From assembly GCF_022878925.1 (NCBI RefSeq), contig NZ_CP084626.1, forward strand, positions 2,170,001 to 2,234,000: DNA of 64,000 nucleotides, read 5' to 3'. Below, piece by piece: positions 47,470 to 56,007 of the stretch (position 1 is its first letter; each line of letters begins with the position of its first letter). The notes beneath the pieces were generated by a model that worked only from the letters and a program-made list of their open reading frames with translations, did no database searches and had not been told where the DNA came from. Both the position numbers and the translations under genes were made by a program. The stretch comes from Caballeronia sp. TF1N1 (lineage in GTDB: Bacteria > Pseudomonadota > Gammaproteobacteria > Burkholderiales > Burkholderiaceae).

Positions 47470-47918
47470 AAGATGGCTACCTCTTCTCGTTTGATTGATG
47501 GATTCTCGGCGATGCAGCCATGAGGGCGTGCAGGTCGAAACGTGATCGATGTAAAACGCGCCGGCATGCAAGCGCATGCCAGATGACGGTTCGAATTCTG
47601 CCTGCAAGTGTGCTTGCGCATCGCGACCGCGGCTTCGAGGATCGAGCTTCGGTTCGCACTTATAATCGCTGTCTTTCAGCGCTTTCCACGTTTTCATGCT
47701 GCGCGTCGCGGTAAAGCCTCGCGCGCTCATTCTAATCCAATGCCTAATCGCTCTTTCGCCTCGATGCCCGGGAATGAGGCGCCTTCGCGCGCCACCACAC
47801 AAAACTATTTTCCGTTGCGGCGAACGTTTGTCACGAAGCTGGCGAAAATCGCTAAAGCGTCGGACCGTCAGGTTTTGCTAGCACACGGCATGCCCGACCA
47901 CACCTCGGTACGCGCGGC
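47470..47918. other. intergenic region between the mutase and the flippase
   Basis: About 450 bp with no convincing protein frame. It holds a perfect TATAAT at 47661-47666 on the plus strand, about 250 bp before the flippase start, with no good -35 at 16-18 bp. A long leader for the polysaccharide operon is possible. Confidence 0.4.
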
Positions 47919-49181
47919 ATGAAGGCGTTGACGCGCTCGGGCAATCCGGACGTCGCGCGGGCGCTTGCCAACATCGTCTGGCTCGGGCTCGAAAGGCTGA
48001 CGCAAATTGCGGTCGCCATCGTCATTTCGGGGCTGCTCGCGCGCTATCTCGGCCCGGACGCGTTCGGCAAATGGCAGTACGCGAATACGCTCTTGCTCGT
48101 CATCGCGCCGATCACGTGGGTCTGCGGCGCGGAAATCCTGGTGCCGACCATCGTGAAGGAACCGCCCGCGCGCACGGGCGTCGTGCTCGGCAGCGCCTTC
48201 GTGCTGCGCATCGCGGTCTCGGCGATTGCGCTCGTCGTGACCTGGACATGGATCGCGGCGGGCTTCACCGACCCGCTCGTGGGCGCCATGCTCGCCGGTC
48301 TTGCGCTCACCATGTTGTTTCGCGAGCCGTTCATCGGCGTGATCAACGCGTGGCTGCAGAGCATCACCTACAGCAAGCCGCAATTGATCGCGAGCATGTT
48401 CACGGCCATCGTCAAGGCGGCGCTCGTCTATGCCTTCGTGCGCATGGCGATGAGCGCGGCGAGTTTCGGCTGGCTCTGGGCGCTGGAAGCGGCGGCAATA
48501 GGCGGCGTGCTTCTCGTGTATTACATGCGGCGGCACGGCGGCAGGCTCGGCTGGCACTTCGACCGCGCGCTCTTCAGGCACTTCGCGAGCGCGGGTACGG
48601 TGTTCTGGATCGGCCTCATCTGCATGTATCTGTTCCTGAAACTCGACCGGCTGATGCTCGCGCATCGCGTATCGTTCGCGGAACTCGGGCTTTATTCCGC
48701 CGCGCAGCAATTGAACGAAAACTGGATCGCGCTTGCGCTGATGCTGGCGCAGACCATCGCGCCGGCGTTCGTTTATCGCGTGACGGACACCGCGCAACTG
48801 AAGCGCAATCTGTGGCGCCTCTTCGCGCTGACCGCCGTTTTGATGGTCGCCGGTGCCGCCGTGCTCGACGCCCTCGCGGGCTTCATCATCACGCGAGTCT
48901 TCGGGCCGAACTATGCGGGCGCCACGGAAATTTTCCGCTGGGCGGTGTGGCTTTCGGTGCCGGCGGGCATCGAGGCGATCGGCAATCTCGTGGTCCTGAA
49001 ATATCAGGCGAAGTACGTGCTGCTCGCGAAATGGCTGCTCGCGCTCGGTGTCGCGTTCGCGGTGAATGCGTTCGCCATTCCGCGCTTCGAAGGCTACGGC
49101 GCGTTGATCGGACTGGCTGCGGGTTATCTGGCGGCGGCGTCGGTGAATTTCTATTACATACGCTTGCGCCTGTCAGCATGA
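47919..49181 (+). CDS. polysaccharide flippase (Wzx-like, MOP superfamily)
   Basis: 420 residues with about 12-14 transmembrane helices. The start W-L-G-L-E-R-L-T-Q-I-A-V-A-I-V-I-S-G-L-L-A-R-Y-L-G-P-D-A-F-G-K-W-Q-Y is characteristic of Wzx/PST proteins. It probably flips undecaprenyl-linked repeat units to the periplasmic face. The stop overlaps the following glycosyltransferase start by ATGA, so they are translated together. Confidence 0.87.
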   Translation: MKALTRSGNPDVARALANIVWLGLERLTQIAVAIVISGLLARYLGPDAFGKWQYANTLLLVIAPITWVCGAEILVPTIVKEPPARTGVVLGSAFVLRIAVSAIALVVTWTWIAAGFTDPLVGAMLAGLALTMLFREPFIGVINAWLQSITYSKPQLIASMFTAIVKAALVYAFVRMAMSAASFGWLWALEAAAIGGVLLVYYMRRHGGRLGWHFDRALFRHFASAGTVFWIGLICMYLFLKLDRLMLAHRVSFAELGLYSAAQQLNENWIALALMLAQTIAPAFVYRVTDTAQLKRNLWRLFALTAVLMVAGAAVLDALAGFIITRVFGPNYAGATEIFRWAVWLSVPAGIEAIGNLVVLKYQAKYVLLAKWLLALGVAFAVNAFAIPRFEGYGALIGLAAGYLAAASVNFYYIRLRLSA

Positions 49182-49987
49182 ACGCTCTCTCCAATGTCGC
49201 CGTCCTCATTCCCGCGTACAACGGTCAGGCCGACCTGGAACGCACGCTCGCCTCGTTCGATGAAACGTCGCCCGTGCAAGTGCTGATCGTCGATGACGGC
49301 AGCACGCCGCCCATCGTCGCGCCGGTCATCGACGGCATGCGGATCGCGATTCTGCGACTGCCGGAAAACGGCGGGATCGAGCGCGCGTTGCAGGCCGGCA
49401 TCGAAGCGCTTGCCGCGCGCGGTTTGCGCTACGCGGCGCGTATCGACAGCGGCGATCTCGCGACGCCCGGGCGGCTCGCGATGCAGCGTGCGTATCTCGA
49501 GGCGCATCCGCGTGTAGCCGCTCTCGGCATGTGGACGCACGTGGTAGCCATCGGCGGCGCGCCGCTCTTCGATCTCACGCCGCCGACCGAACCGGACACG
49601 ATCCGCCGCATGATGCTCGCGCGCTCGTGCTTCGCGCATCCCTCGCTGATGCTGCGTGTCGAGGCGGTGCGCGAGGTCGGCAACTATCGCGCGGACTATC
49701 GCGCGGCGGAAGATCTGGATCTGCTGCTGCGTCTGCTTGCACGCTACGACGGCGCGAATCTGCCGGCGTTCGGTCTTTACTACGAGTTGAACGAGAACGG
49801 CATCAGCGCCACGAAACGCCGCACGCAGACGCTGTCAACGCTGCGCCTGCAATGGCGTTACTTGCGGGCGGGCAACGTGTTCGACTGGGCGGGCATCGGC
49901 AAGAGCATTGCGCATCTGCTGCTGCCGTATCGCGCGCTCAAGGCGTTGAAGGCGAAACTGCTGCGGCCTTCCACGCCCACGAGATAG
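49178..49987 (+). CDS. glycosyltransferase family 2
   Basis: 269 residues from the ATG at 49178. GT-A fold: V-A-V-L-I-P-A-Y-N-G-Q, V-D-D-G-S-T-P-P near 36-43, and the metal-binding region A-R-I-D-S-G-D (variant of the DxD-containing D-x-D motif), then A-E-D-L-D-L-L-L-R-L near 177. Transfers one sugar of the repeat unit. Overlaps the flippase by 4 bp. Confidence 0.85.
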   Translation: MNALSNVAVLIPAYNGQADLERTLASFDETSPVQVLIVDDGSTPPIVAPVIDGMRIAILRLPENGGIERALQAGIEALAARGLRYAARIDSGDLATPGRLAMQRAYLEAHPRVAALGMWTHVVAIGGAPLFDLTPPTEPDTIRRMMLARSCFAHPSLMLRVEAVREVGNYRADYRAAEDLDLLLRLLARYDGANLPAFGLYYELNENGISATKRRTQTLSTLRLQWRYLRAGNVFDWAGIGKSIAHLLLPYRALKALKAKLLRPSTPTR

Positions 49988-50110
49988 TTGCACCCTGAAC
50001 TTATTGTCGAATTGCTTTCGATTGATTTTGCGCCACGGTTGGCCGTGCACAAGCGCAAGCGCGCGGCGTGTTCCGCCTTGCACGGCGAACCGTAAAAAAA
50101 CGACTTCCGG

Positions 50111-51250
50111 ATGACGAAACCACCGCAGCGCCTTCGCATCGCCCTCGTGTGCAACACGGCATGGGCCATTTATACCTACCGGCGCGGCGTGCTGCGCATG
50201 CTGACGGACAACGGAGCCGAAGTGACGATCATCGCGCCGCGCGACCGCACGTTCGAGCCGCTGGAGGCAATGGGCTGCCGCTGCGTCGAATTGCCGGTGG
50301 CGTCCAAAGGCACGGACCCGCGTCAGGACCTGAAGACGCTCGTCGCGCTGTATCGCGAATATCGCGCGACGCGTCCGCATCTCGTTTTCCACTACACGAT
50401 CAAGCCGAATATCTACGGCTCGCTTGCGGCCATGCTGGCGCGCGTGCCGTCGATTGCGGTGACGACGGGACTCGGCTACGTGTTCATCCAGAAAAGCCGC
50501 ACGGCGCAGATCGCCAAGCGGCTTTATCGCTTTGCGTTCCGTTTTCCGCGCGAAATCTGGTTTCTGAATCAGGACGATCTCGCCGCCTTCAACGATGAAA
50601 AACTGCTTGTGCACCCGGATCGCGCGCGCCGTCTGCATGGCGAAGGCGTCGATCTCGACGAGTTCGCCTTCGAGCCGTTGCCCGAACGCGAAGACTTCGT
50701 GTTCATCCTGATCGGGCGGCTCTTGTGGGACAAGGGCGTGGCCGAATACGTGGAAGCGGCGCGACGGCTCAAGCGCCGCTATCCGCATGCGCGTTTCCAG
50801 TTGCTGGGGCCCGTTGGCGTCGATAATCCCAGCGCGATCGGCCGCACGGACGTAGAAGCGTGGGAGCGTGAGAATATCGTCGAATATCTGGGCGAAGCGA
50901 ACGACGTTCGGCCGCTCGTCGCGGCGGCGGATTGCGTCGTGCTGCCTTCGTATCGCGAAGGCGTGCCGCGCACCTTGATGGAAGCCTCCGCGATGGGCCG
51001 TCCGATCGTCGCGACCGACGTGCCCGGCTGCCGCGAAGTGGTCGCGCACGGCGAAAACGGCCTGCTTTGCGAAGTCAAGAGCGCGGATAGCCTCACCGCG
51101 CAACTCGAAAGCATGCTGACGCTGCCACGTAGCGAGCGCGAAGCAATGGCGCAACGCGGCCGCGAGAAAGTCACCCGCGAATTCGACGAAAAAAATGTCG
51201 TCGAACGATACAAGGGCACAATACACGCCATAACCGGCATTTCACTCTGA
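50111..51250 (+). CDS. glycosyltransferase family 4 (GT-B)
   Basis: 379 residues. N-terminal R-I-A-L-V-C-N-T-A-W and F-H-Y-T-I-K-P-N-I-Y-G-S near 97-108; C-terminal GT4 signature G-R-L-L-W-D-K-G-V-A-E-Y and P-S-Y-R-E-G-V-P-R-T-L-M-E-A-S-A-M-G-R-P-I-V. Resembles the PglA/CapM-type hexosaminyl transferases. About 120 bp separate it from the GT2 gene; galE follows 24 bp later. Confidence 0.85.
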   Translation: MTKPPQRLRIALVCNTAWAIYTYRRGVLRMLTDNGAEVTIIAPRDRTFEPLEAMGCRCVELPVASKGTDPRQDLKTLVALYREYRATRPHLVFHYTIKPNIYGSLAAMLARVPSIAVTTGLGYVFIQKSRTAQIAKRLYRFAFRFPREIWFLNQDDLAAFNDEKLLVHPDRARRLHGEGVDLDEFAFEPLPEREDFVFILIGRLLWDKGVAEYVEAARRLKRRYPHARFQLLGPVGVDNPSAIGRTDVEAWERENIVEYLGEANDVRPLVAAADCVVLPSYREGVPRTLMEASAMGRPIVATDVPGCREVVAHGENGLLCEVKSADSLTAQLESMLTLPRSEREAMAQRGREKVTREFDEKNVVERYKGTIHAITGISL

Positions 51251-51274
51251 ATTTCGATTTCTGGGGAGCACACG

Positions 51275-52345
51275 ATGAATGGCAACGGGGCGCATGAGAA
51301 CGCGGCGCAGGACACGGCACAAACCACCTCGCGAGGCACGATTCTGGTGACAGGCGGCGCGGGCTTCATCGGCTCGCATACCTGCGTCGAACTGCTCGGC
51401 GCGGGCTACGGCGTGGTGGTCATCGACAATCTCGTCAACAGCCGCGCGGAGTCGCTCAAGCGCGTGGAGCGCATTGCGGGCAAGCCGGTGGCGTTTTATC
51501 AGGAAGACGCGCGCGATGAAGCCGCGCTTCGCCGAATTTTCGATGCGCACGAGATCACCGGCGCGATCCACTTCGCCGCGTTGAAGGCGGTGGGCGAATC
51601 GGTTGCGAAGCCGATCGAGTACTACAGCAACAACATCGGCAGCCTGCTTGCCGTGCTCAACGTGATGCGCGAGCGCAACGTGCGCAACTTCGTGTTCAGT
51701 TCGTCGGCAACGGTGTACGGCGTGCCGCAGAGCGTGCCGATCGACGAGAGTTTTCCGCTCTCCGCGACCAATCCGTACGGGCAATCGAAGCTCATCGCCG
51801 AGCAAATTTTGCGCGATCTCGAAGTGTCCGATCCGTCATGGCGTATCGCGACGCTGCGCTATTTCAACCCGGTCGGCGCGCATGAAAGCGGGCTCATCGG
51901 CGAAGATCCGGCGGGCGTGCCGAACAATCTGATGCCTTACGTGGCGCAAGTGGCGGTCGGCAAGCTGGAACGCCTGCGCGTGTTCGGCAGCGACTACGAG
52001 ACGCCCGACGGCACCGGCGTGCGCGATTACATTCACGTGGTCGATCTGGCGCGCGGGCATATTGCCGCAATCGATGCGCTGAAGTCGCTCGACCGAAGTT
52101 TCGTCGTCAATCTCGGCACGGGACAAGGCTATAGCGTGCTGGATGTGGTCAAGGCATTCGAAACGGCGTCGGGCAAGCCCGTGCCTTACGAACTCGTGCC
52201 GCGCCGTCCGGGCGATGTCGCCGCTTGCTACGCCGACCCGGCCGCGGCGCTCGCGCTGATCGGCTGGCGCGCGGAACATGGCATCGAGCGCATGTGCGCG
52301 GATCACTGGCGCTGGCAGTCGCAAAATCCGCGAGGCTTTGCCTGA
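51275..52345 (+). CDS. galE: UDP-glucose 4-epimerase
   Basis: 356 residues; GGGGAG ribosome site. An N-terminal ~20-residue polar extension precedes the SDR fold: L-V-T-G-G-A-G-F-I-G-S-H near 25-36, D-N-L-V-N-S, the substrate-site S-S-S-A-T-V-Y-G, the catalytic Y-G-Q-S-K (Tyr-x3-Lys), and R-Y-F-N-P-V-G-A-H. Interconverts UDP-Glc and UDP-Gal (possibly UDP-GlcNAc/GalNAc), supplying galactose-type sugars for the surface polymer. Confidence 0.92.
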   Translation: MNGNGAHENAAQDTAQTTSRGTILVTGGAGFIGSHTCVELLGAGYGVVVIDNLVNSRAESLKRVERIAGKPVAFYQEDARDEAALRRIFDAHEITGAIHFAALKAVGESVAKPIEYYSNNIGSLLAVLNVMRERNVRNFVFSSSATVYGVPQSVPIDESFPLSATNPYGQSKLIAEQILRDLEVSDPSWRIATLRYFNPVGAHESGLIGEDPAGVPNNLMPYVAQVAVGKLERLRVFGSDYETPDGTGVRDYIHVVDLARGHIAAIDALKSLDRSFVVNLGTGQGYSVLDVVKAFETASGKPVPYELVPRRPGDVAACYADPAAALALIGWRAEHGIERMCADHWRWQSQNPRGFA

Positions 52346-52390
52346 GGCGTCGCGGCGCCTTGCTTCACTCGTATCAACCGGTCCTATTTC

Positions 52391-53500
52391 ATGCTTAGTT
52401 TCGCGCTTGCTTTTCTGGTGTCGCTGCTGGTGACGTTGTTGATCGTGCGGTTCGCGCACCTGCATGAAGGCGTGCTCGGCGACACCGATCTTGCCGGCGT
52501 GCAGAAGTTTCATGCGCGACCGGTGCCACGCATCGGCGGCGTCGGCATTTTGTGCGGACTGACGGTATCGGCCGTGCAATTGCGATGGAGTTACCCGCTC
52601 GTTTCGGGCGGGATACTCGGCATCATCGCGTGCGGCATGCCGGCGTTTCTCTCCGGCCTGATCGAAGACATGACCAAGCGCGTGACGCCGCTCATCCGGC
52701 TTGTCTGCACCATGGCGGCGGCCGGGCTCGCGTATGCGGTTCTGAATATCGCGGTGACGCGCATCAGCGTGCCGCCGCTCGACTTTCTGCTTTCCTACGC
52801 GGTCATTTCCTGCGCGGTCACGGTGATCGCGGTCGCGGCGCTCGCCAACGCGGTGAATATCATCGACGGCTTCAACGGCCTCGCTTCGATGGTCACGTTC
52901 ATGATGTTCGCCTCGCTCGCCTACGTGGCGTTTCAGGTGCACGATCCGGTCGTGCTGTCGGGCTCGCTCATCATGATGGGCGCGGTGATGGGCTTCTTCA
53001 TCTGGAATTTTCCGGCGGGACTGATCTTTCTCGGCGATGGCGGCGCGTACTTCGTCGGTTTCATGCTCGGCGAACTGTCCATCCTGCTCGTGATGCGCAA
53101 CCGCGATGTCTCCGCATGGTATCCCGTGCTGCTTTTCATGTACCCGATCTTCGAGACGTGTTTCTCGATCTACCGCAAGAAGTTCATTCGCGGCATGTCG
53201 CCGGGCATTCCGGATGGCGTGCATCTGCATATGCTGGTTTACAAGCGGCTGATGCGCTGGGCGGTCGGCGTGCAGAATGCGCGTGAACTCACGCGACGCA
53301 ATTCGCTGACTTCGCCCTATCTCTGGCTGCTATGCCTGATTGCGGTGATTCCCGCGACGTTGTTCTGGCGGCACACGCTGCATTTGTTCTGTTTCGTGAT
53401 GGTGTTTGCGGCGACTTACGTGTGGCTGTACATCAGCATCGTGCGATTCAAGGTTCCGCGATGGATGGTGTTTCGACGGCCGCACGTGGTGCGCAAATGA
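52391..53500 (+). CDS. undecaprenyl-phosphate glycosyl-1-phosphate transferase (WecA/MraY family)
   Basis: 369 residues with about 11 transmembrane helices. Conserved motifs: H-A-R-P-V-P-R-I-G-G-V-G-I near 42-54, N-A-V-N-I-I-D-G-F-N-G-L-A near 153-165, F-L-G-D-G-G-A-Y near 214-221, and G-V-H-L-H-M-L near 276. Transfers a (N-acetyl)hexosamine- or similar 1-phosphate to undecaprenyl phosphate, the first committed step of O-antigen or capsule repeat assembly. Ends in a strong hairpin. Confidence 0.87.
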   Translation: MLSFALAFLVSLLVTLLIVRFAHLHEGVLGDTDLAGVQKFHARPVPRIGGVGILCGLTVSAVQLRWSYPLVSGGILGIIACGMPAFLSGLIEDMTKRVTPLIRLVCTMAAAGLAYAVLNIAVTRISVPPLDFLLSYAVISCAVTVIAVAALANAVNIIDGFNGLASMVTFMMFASLAYVAFQVHDPVVLSGSLIMMGAVMGFFIWNFPAGLIFLGDGGAYFVGFMLGELSILLVMRNRDVSAWYPVLLFMYPIFETCFSIYRKKFIRGMSPGIPDGVHLHMLVYKRLMRWAVGVQNARELTRRNSLTSPYLWLLCLIAVIPATLFWRHTLHLFCFVMVFAATYVWLYISIVRFKVPRWMVFRRPHVVRK

Positions 53501-53512
53501 ATCATGTTTTCT

Positions 53513-53545
53513 AAACCGCCCGTGTCTTATACGGGCGGTTTGGTT
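53513..53545 (+). terminator. rho-independent terminator of the wecA-like gene
   Basis: A perfect 11-bp stem (AAACCGCCCGT / ACGGGCGGTTT, loop GTCTTAT) followed by GGTTTC. It lies 13 bp after the stop and just beyond the end of the convergent membrane-protein gene. Confidence 0.8.
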
Positions 53546-54013
53546 TCAGGCGGGGGATTTGGGGCTGCGACCCAGATACTCCTTTAGAGCATCGCCGATT
53601 TCGCTGATGACCGTTTGCCAGATGGTGATGCTGTTCTTGTTGTCGTCTTTGTCTCCGAGTTGCCGGAATACCAGGCGGACGATGGGCAGCATGGACACGG
53701 CGACCAATGAAGCCAGCACCACAAGCGGCGCCAGCAACAACTCGACATGCGATGAATAGTTTCGGGCTGAAGAACCGAAAATGCGCCAGCCGAACGTGAT
53801 AATCCACGCGGCTAGCATGACGAGAAGAACTGCGATCAATCCGGCCATACCGATGAATGTGTAATGCCTGAACCTTCGATATTGCCGTCGGTCGGCAACC
53901 TGCTCTCTCAGTAAATACGGATGCACTATCGTTGTCACTGATAGCTCCTCAGCGTCGGTATCCAGATAGACCCGTTCGTCTCGCACTTTCGCCGACCCAG
54001 CTTCTGCGTTCAT
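53546..54013 (-). CDS. membrane partner of the ImmA/IrrE-type peptidase
   Basis: 155 residues from the ATG at 54013, which overlaps the preceding stop by ATGA; another ATG at 54022 would add three residues. Two hydrophobic helices lie near 54-78 and 92-112, flanked by charged N- and C-termini. No family recognised. Tight coupling with a HExxH peptidase suggests a shared function, perhaps as a membrane substrate or sensor; this is inference. Confidence 0.6.
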   Translation of the reverse strand: MNAEAGSAKVRDERVYLDTDAEELSVTTIVHPYLLREQVADRRQYRRFRHYTFIGMAGLIAVLLVMLAAWIITFGWRIFGSSARNYSSHVELLLAPLVVLASLVAVSMLPIVRLVFRQLGDKDDNKNSITIWQTVISEIGDALKEYLGRSPKSPA

Positions 54014-54477
54014 GAAACCCATCCCATTTGCCCCAACTTGATCGTCATTGCGCCTTGGCCGACATGAAACTGTTCGCTCAATTTTTTTATGCTCGTGATA
54101 TTCCTTTTTTCGATAAGAATGTCGACCGCAAAACCCGGGATGAGCAGCTCCAGCGCGAAAGTATTGGCTTGTAACTCGACCAATCTTCGCGGCACTTCCA
54201 CGAACTGCTTCGCCGTATCGACGAAGGAATTGCCATGTCTGAGAGCGAAGTGCCCAAGTTCATGCGCAATTGAAAATCGCTGCCGCCGTTTCCCCTCGCG
54301 CGAATTGATGTAGATATGCGGTTTGCCGTCCACTCTCTCGAAGCGCCCGAAAACCTCGCCCATATCAGGATCGAAGTTGACCGTTACGCCTGCCGCCCGC
54401 GCGATGGCCTCCGGATCGACCGGCAACCGACCATCCCAGTACTTCGAATACAGATACTCCGCCGTTCTTATCGGCAT
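54010..54477 (-). CDS. ImmA/IrrE family metallo-endopeptidase
   Basis: 155 residues. Zinc-peptidase motif H-E-L-G-H (His72, Glu73, His76) inside R-Q-R-F-S-I-A-H-E-L-G-H-F, with a downstream E-L-Q-A-N-T-F-A-L-E-L-L-I-P helix supplying the third ligand, as in ImmA/IrrE proteins that cleave repressors. Unlike most relatives, no helix-turn-helix antitoxin/repressor gene adjoins it; it is coupled to a two-helix membrane protein instead. Base composition is more AT-rich than the polysaccharide genes around it, hinting at acquisition. Confidence 0.85.
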   Translation of the reverse strand: MPIRTAEYLYSKYWDGRLPVDPEAIARAAGVTVNFDPDMGEVFGRFERVDGKPHIYINSREGKRRQRFSIAHELGHFALRHGNSFVDTAKQFVEVPRRLVELQANTFALELLIPGFAVDILIEKRNITSIKKLSEQFHVGQGAMTIKLGQMGWVS

Positions 54478-54609
54478 AATTCCTGCCCTCCATCAACAAA
54501 ATAACCCTCGCGTCAATTACTTCGTCATCCTTCGCGATTCTGTCGTTCGGAGTCTATCATCCACGATACATCTATCCTGCGCACCTCATCCGAATGGCCA
54601 ACGCGTAAC

Positions 54610-54640
54610 GCGTGACTCGCCCGCAAGAACGAGTCACGCA
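54610..54640 (-). terminator. inverted repeat after the alpha/beta hydrolase gene
   Basis: A perfect 10-bp inverted repeat (GCGTGACTCG / CGAGTCACGC, loop of 10) lies just beyond the hydrolase stop. It lacks a U-tract, so it may be a terminator stem or a protein-binding site. Confidence 0.45.
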
Positions 54641-54648
54641 AAGCCTGT

Positions 54649-55470
54649 TTAACTCTCGATGAAAGCCAGCAAGTCCGCGTTCACCTTATCCGCCTCGACC
54701 GTGCACATGCCGTGCGCGCCGCCCGGATACACCTTCAACGTCGCATTCTTCACGATCTTCGACGCCTTCTCCGCCGCCGCGCCGATGGGCACGATCTGGT
54801 CGTCGTCGCCATGCAGAAAGAGCGTGGGCACGTCGAACTTTTCGAGGTCGGCCGTGTAGTCCACTTCCGAGAACTGCTTGATGCACTCGTAATGCCCCTT
54901 GATGCCGCCGCGCATGCCCTGCAGCCAGAACAGGTCGCGCACGCCCTGCGAAATCTTCGCGCCTTCGCGGTTGTAGCCGTAGAACGGCATCGTCAGATCC
55001 TGATAGAACTGCGAGCGATCCGCAGCCACACCCTGGCGTATGCCGTCGAAAACGTCGATCGGCAAGCCGTCCGGATTTGCCTCGGTCTTGAGCATGAGCG
55101 GCGGCACCGCGCCGATCAGCACGGCCTTGGCCACGCGCTTCGTGCCATGCCGGCCGATGTAATGCGCGACCTCGCCGCCTCCCGTCGAGTGGCCGACGAG
55201 CGTGGCGCCCGTGATATCGAGCGTGTCGAGCAGCGCGGCGAGATCGTCGGCATAGGTGTCCATGTCGTTGCCTTCCGACGGTTGATCCGAACGACCGTGT
55301 CCGCGACGGTCGTGCGCGATCACGCGGTATCCCTTGCCCGCGAGGAAGAGCATTTGAGCGTCCCAGGCATCGGCGTCGAGCGGCCAGCCGTGCGAGAACA
55401 CCACCGGCTTGCCGCTGCCCCAGTCCTTGTAATAGATGGAGGTGCCGTCTTTCGTCTTGATCGTGCTCAT
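54649..55470 (-). CDS. alpha/beta hydrolase (non-heme chloroperoxidase-like)
   Basis: 273 residues from the ATG at 55470 (GAGGAG ribosome site; frame upstream to 55632 not protein-like). Oxyanion region [14 protein letters not shown] near 60, nucleophile elbow G-H-S-T-G-G-G near 96, acid D-D-D-Q-I-V-P near 222 and catalytic His in G-G-A-H-G-M near 251. This is the cofactor-free haloperoxidase/arylesterase branch. Cellular substrate unknown. Monocistronic. Confidence 0.87.
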   Translation of the reverse strand: MSTIKTKDGTSIYYKDWGSGKPVVFSHGWPLDADAWDAQMLFLAGKGYRVIAHDRRGHGRSDQPSEGNDMDTYADDLAALLDTLDITGATLVGHSTGGGEVAHYIGRHGTKRVAKAVLIGAVPPLMLKTEANPDGLPIDVFDGIRQGVAADRSQFYQDLTMPFYGYNREGAKISQGVRDLFWLQGMRGGIKGHYECIKQFSEVDYTADLEKFDVPTLFLHGDDDQIVPIGAAAEKASKIVKNATLKVYPGGAHGMCTVEADKVNADLLAFIES

Positions 55471-56007
55471 CGTATGGAACTCCTCGAAAATCCAACAATT
55501 GGGAGAAGCGCGGTTTCCGCGCTGCAGCCTGCGCCAATGGCGATGCCTATCACGCACGCGCGCGATGTCTGCAGTGAAGTGTGAAGCGATTGTGTGACCG
55601 GCGGACGTGATGCGAACGGCAAAGCGCCGCATCCGAAGCGCGTGCTTGCCGAAGCCTGGAAGGGATCGAGGCGATGGCGGTCCGGACAGCGACCGTGGCG
55701 CAAGCCCTCAATTGATACGCGAAAAATTATGAGTGCGCCAGTGTTGAATCGACGGGAGTGGATATGAACCGGCTTTCCGCGATCGCGCGCGCCCACAAGC
55801 CGCGCGTGATCGAAGACGCGGCGCAGGCGTTCGGTTCGAGCTGAAACGGCAAGCGGTCGCGTCTTCCGGATTCGGGAGGGAAGTACAGCGGCGCAATGGC
55901 CGCTTGCACGCAGCAGATGTGAAAAAACCTCGGCGGCGCCAGGTCGAACACCACGCCGGCGCAATGCTCGACGAACGCCCGCCGCGTCAAGCCATCAACA
56001 TGAAACC
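55471..56007. other. gene-poor stretch holding aminotransferase remains
   Basis: About 540 bp without an intact gene. 55471-55735 shows nothing recognisable beyond the hydrolase promoter region. 55740-55960 carries a DegT-type aminotransferase remnant on the plus strand. Confidence 0.6.
55740..55960 (+). pseudogene. remnant of a DegT/DnrJ/EryC1 family sugar aminotransferase
   Basis: The plus-strand frame through 55764-55841 reads M-N-R-L-S-A-I-A-R-A-H-K-P-R, then V-I-E-D-A-A-Q-A-F-G-S-S, the hallmark stretch of PLP-dependent sugar aminotransferases, then a TGA (55842-55844) where the family has Trp or similar, then N-G-K-R-S. Near 55913-55942 the words Q-M-stop-K-N-L-G-G-A resemble the P-x-K-N-L-G-G segment that holds the PLP lysine. 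Both ends are missing, and stops plus a frame change make it non-functional. Confidence 0.6.
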
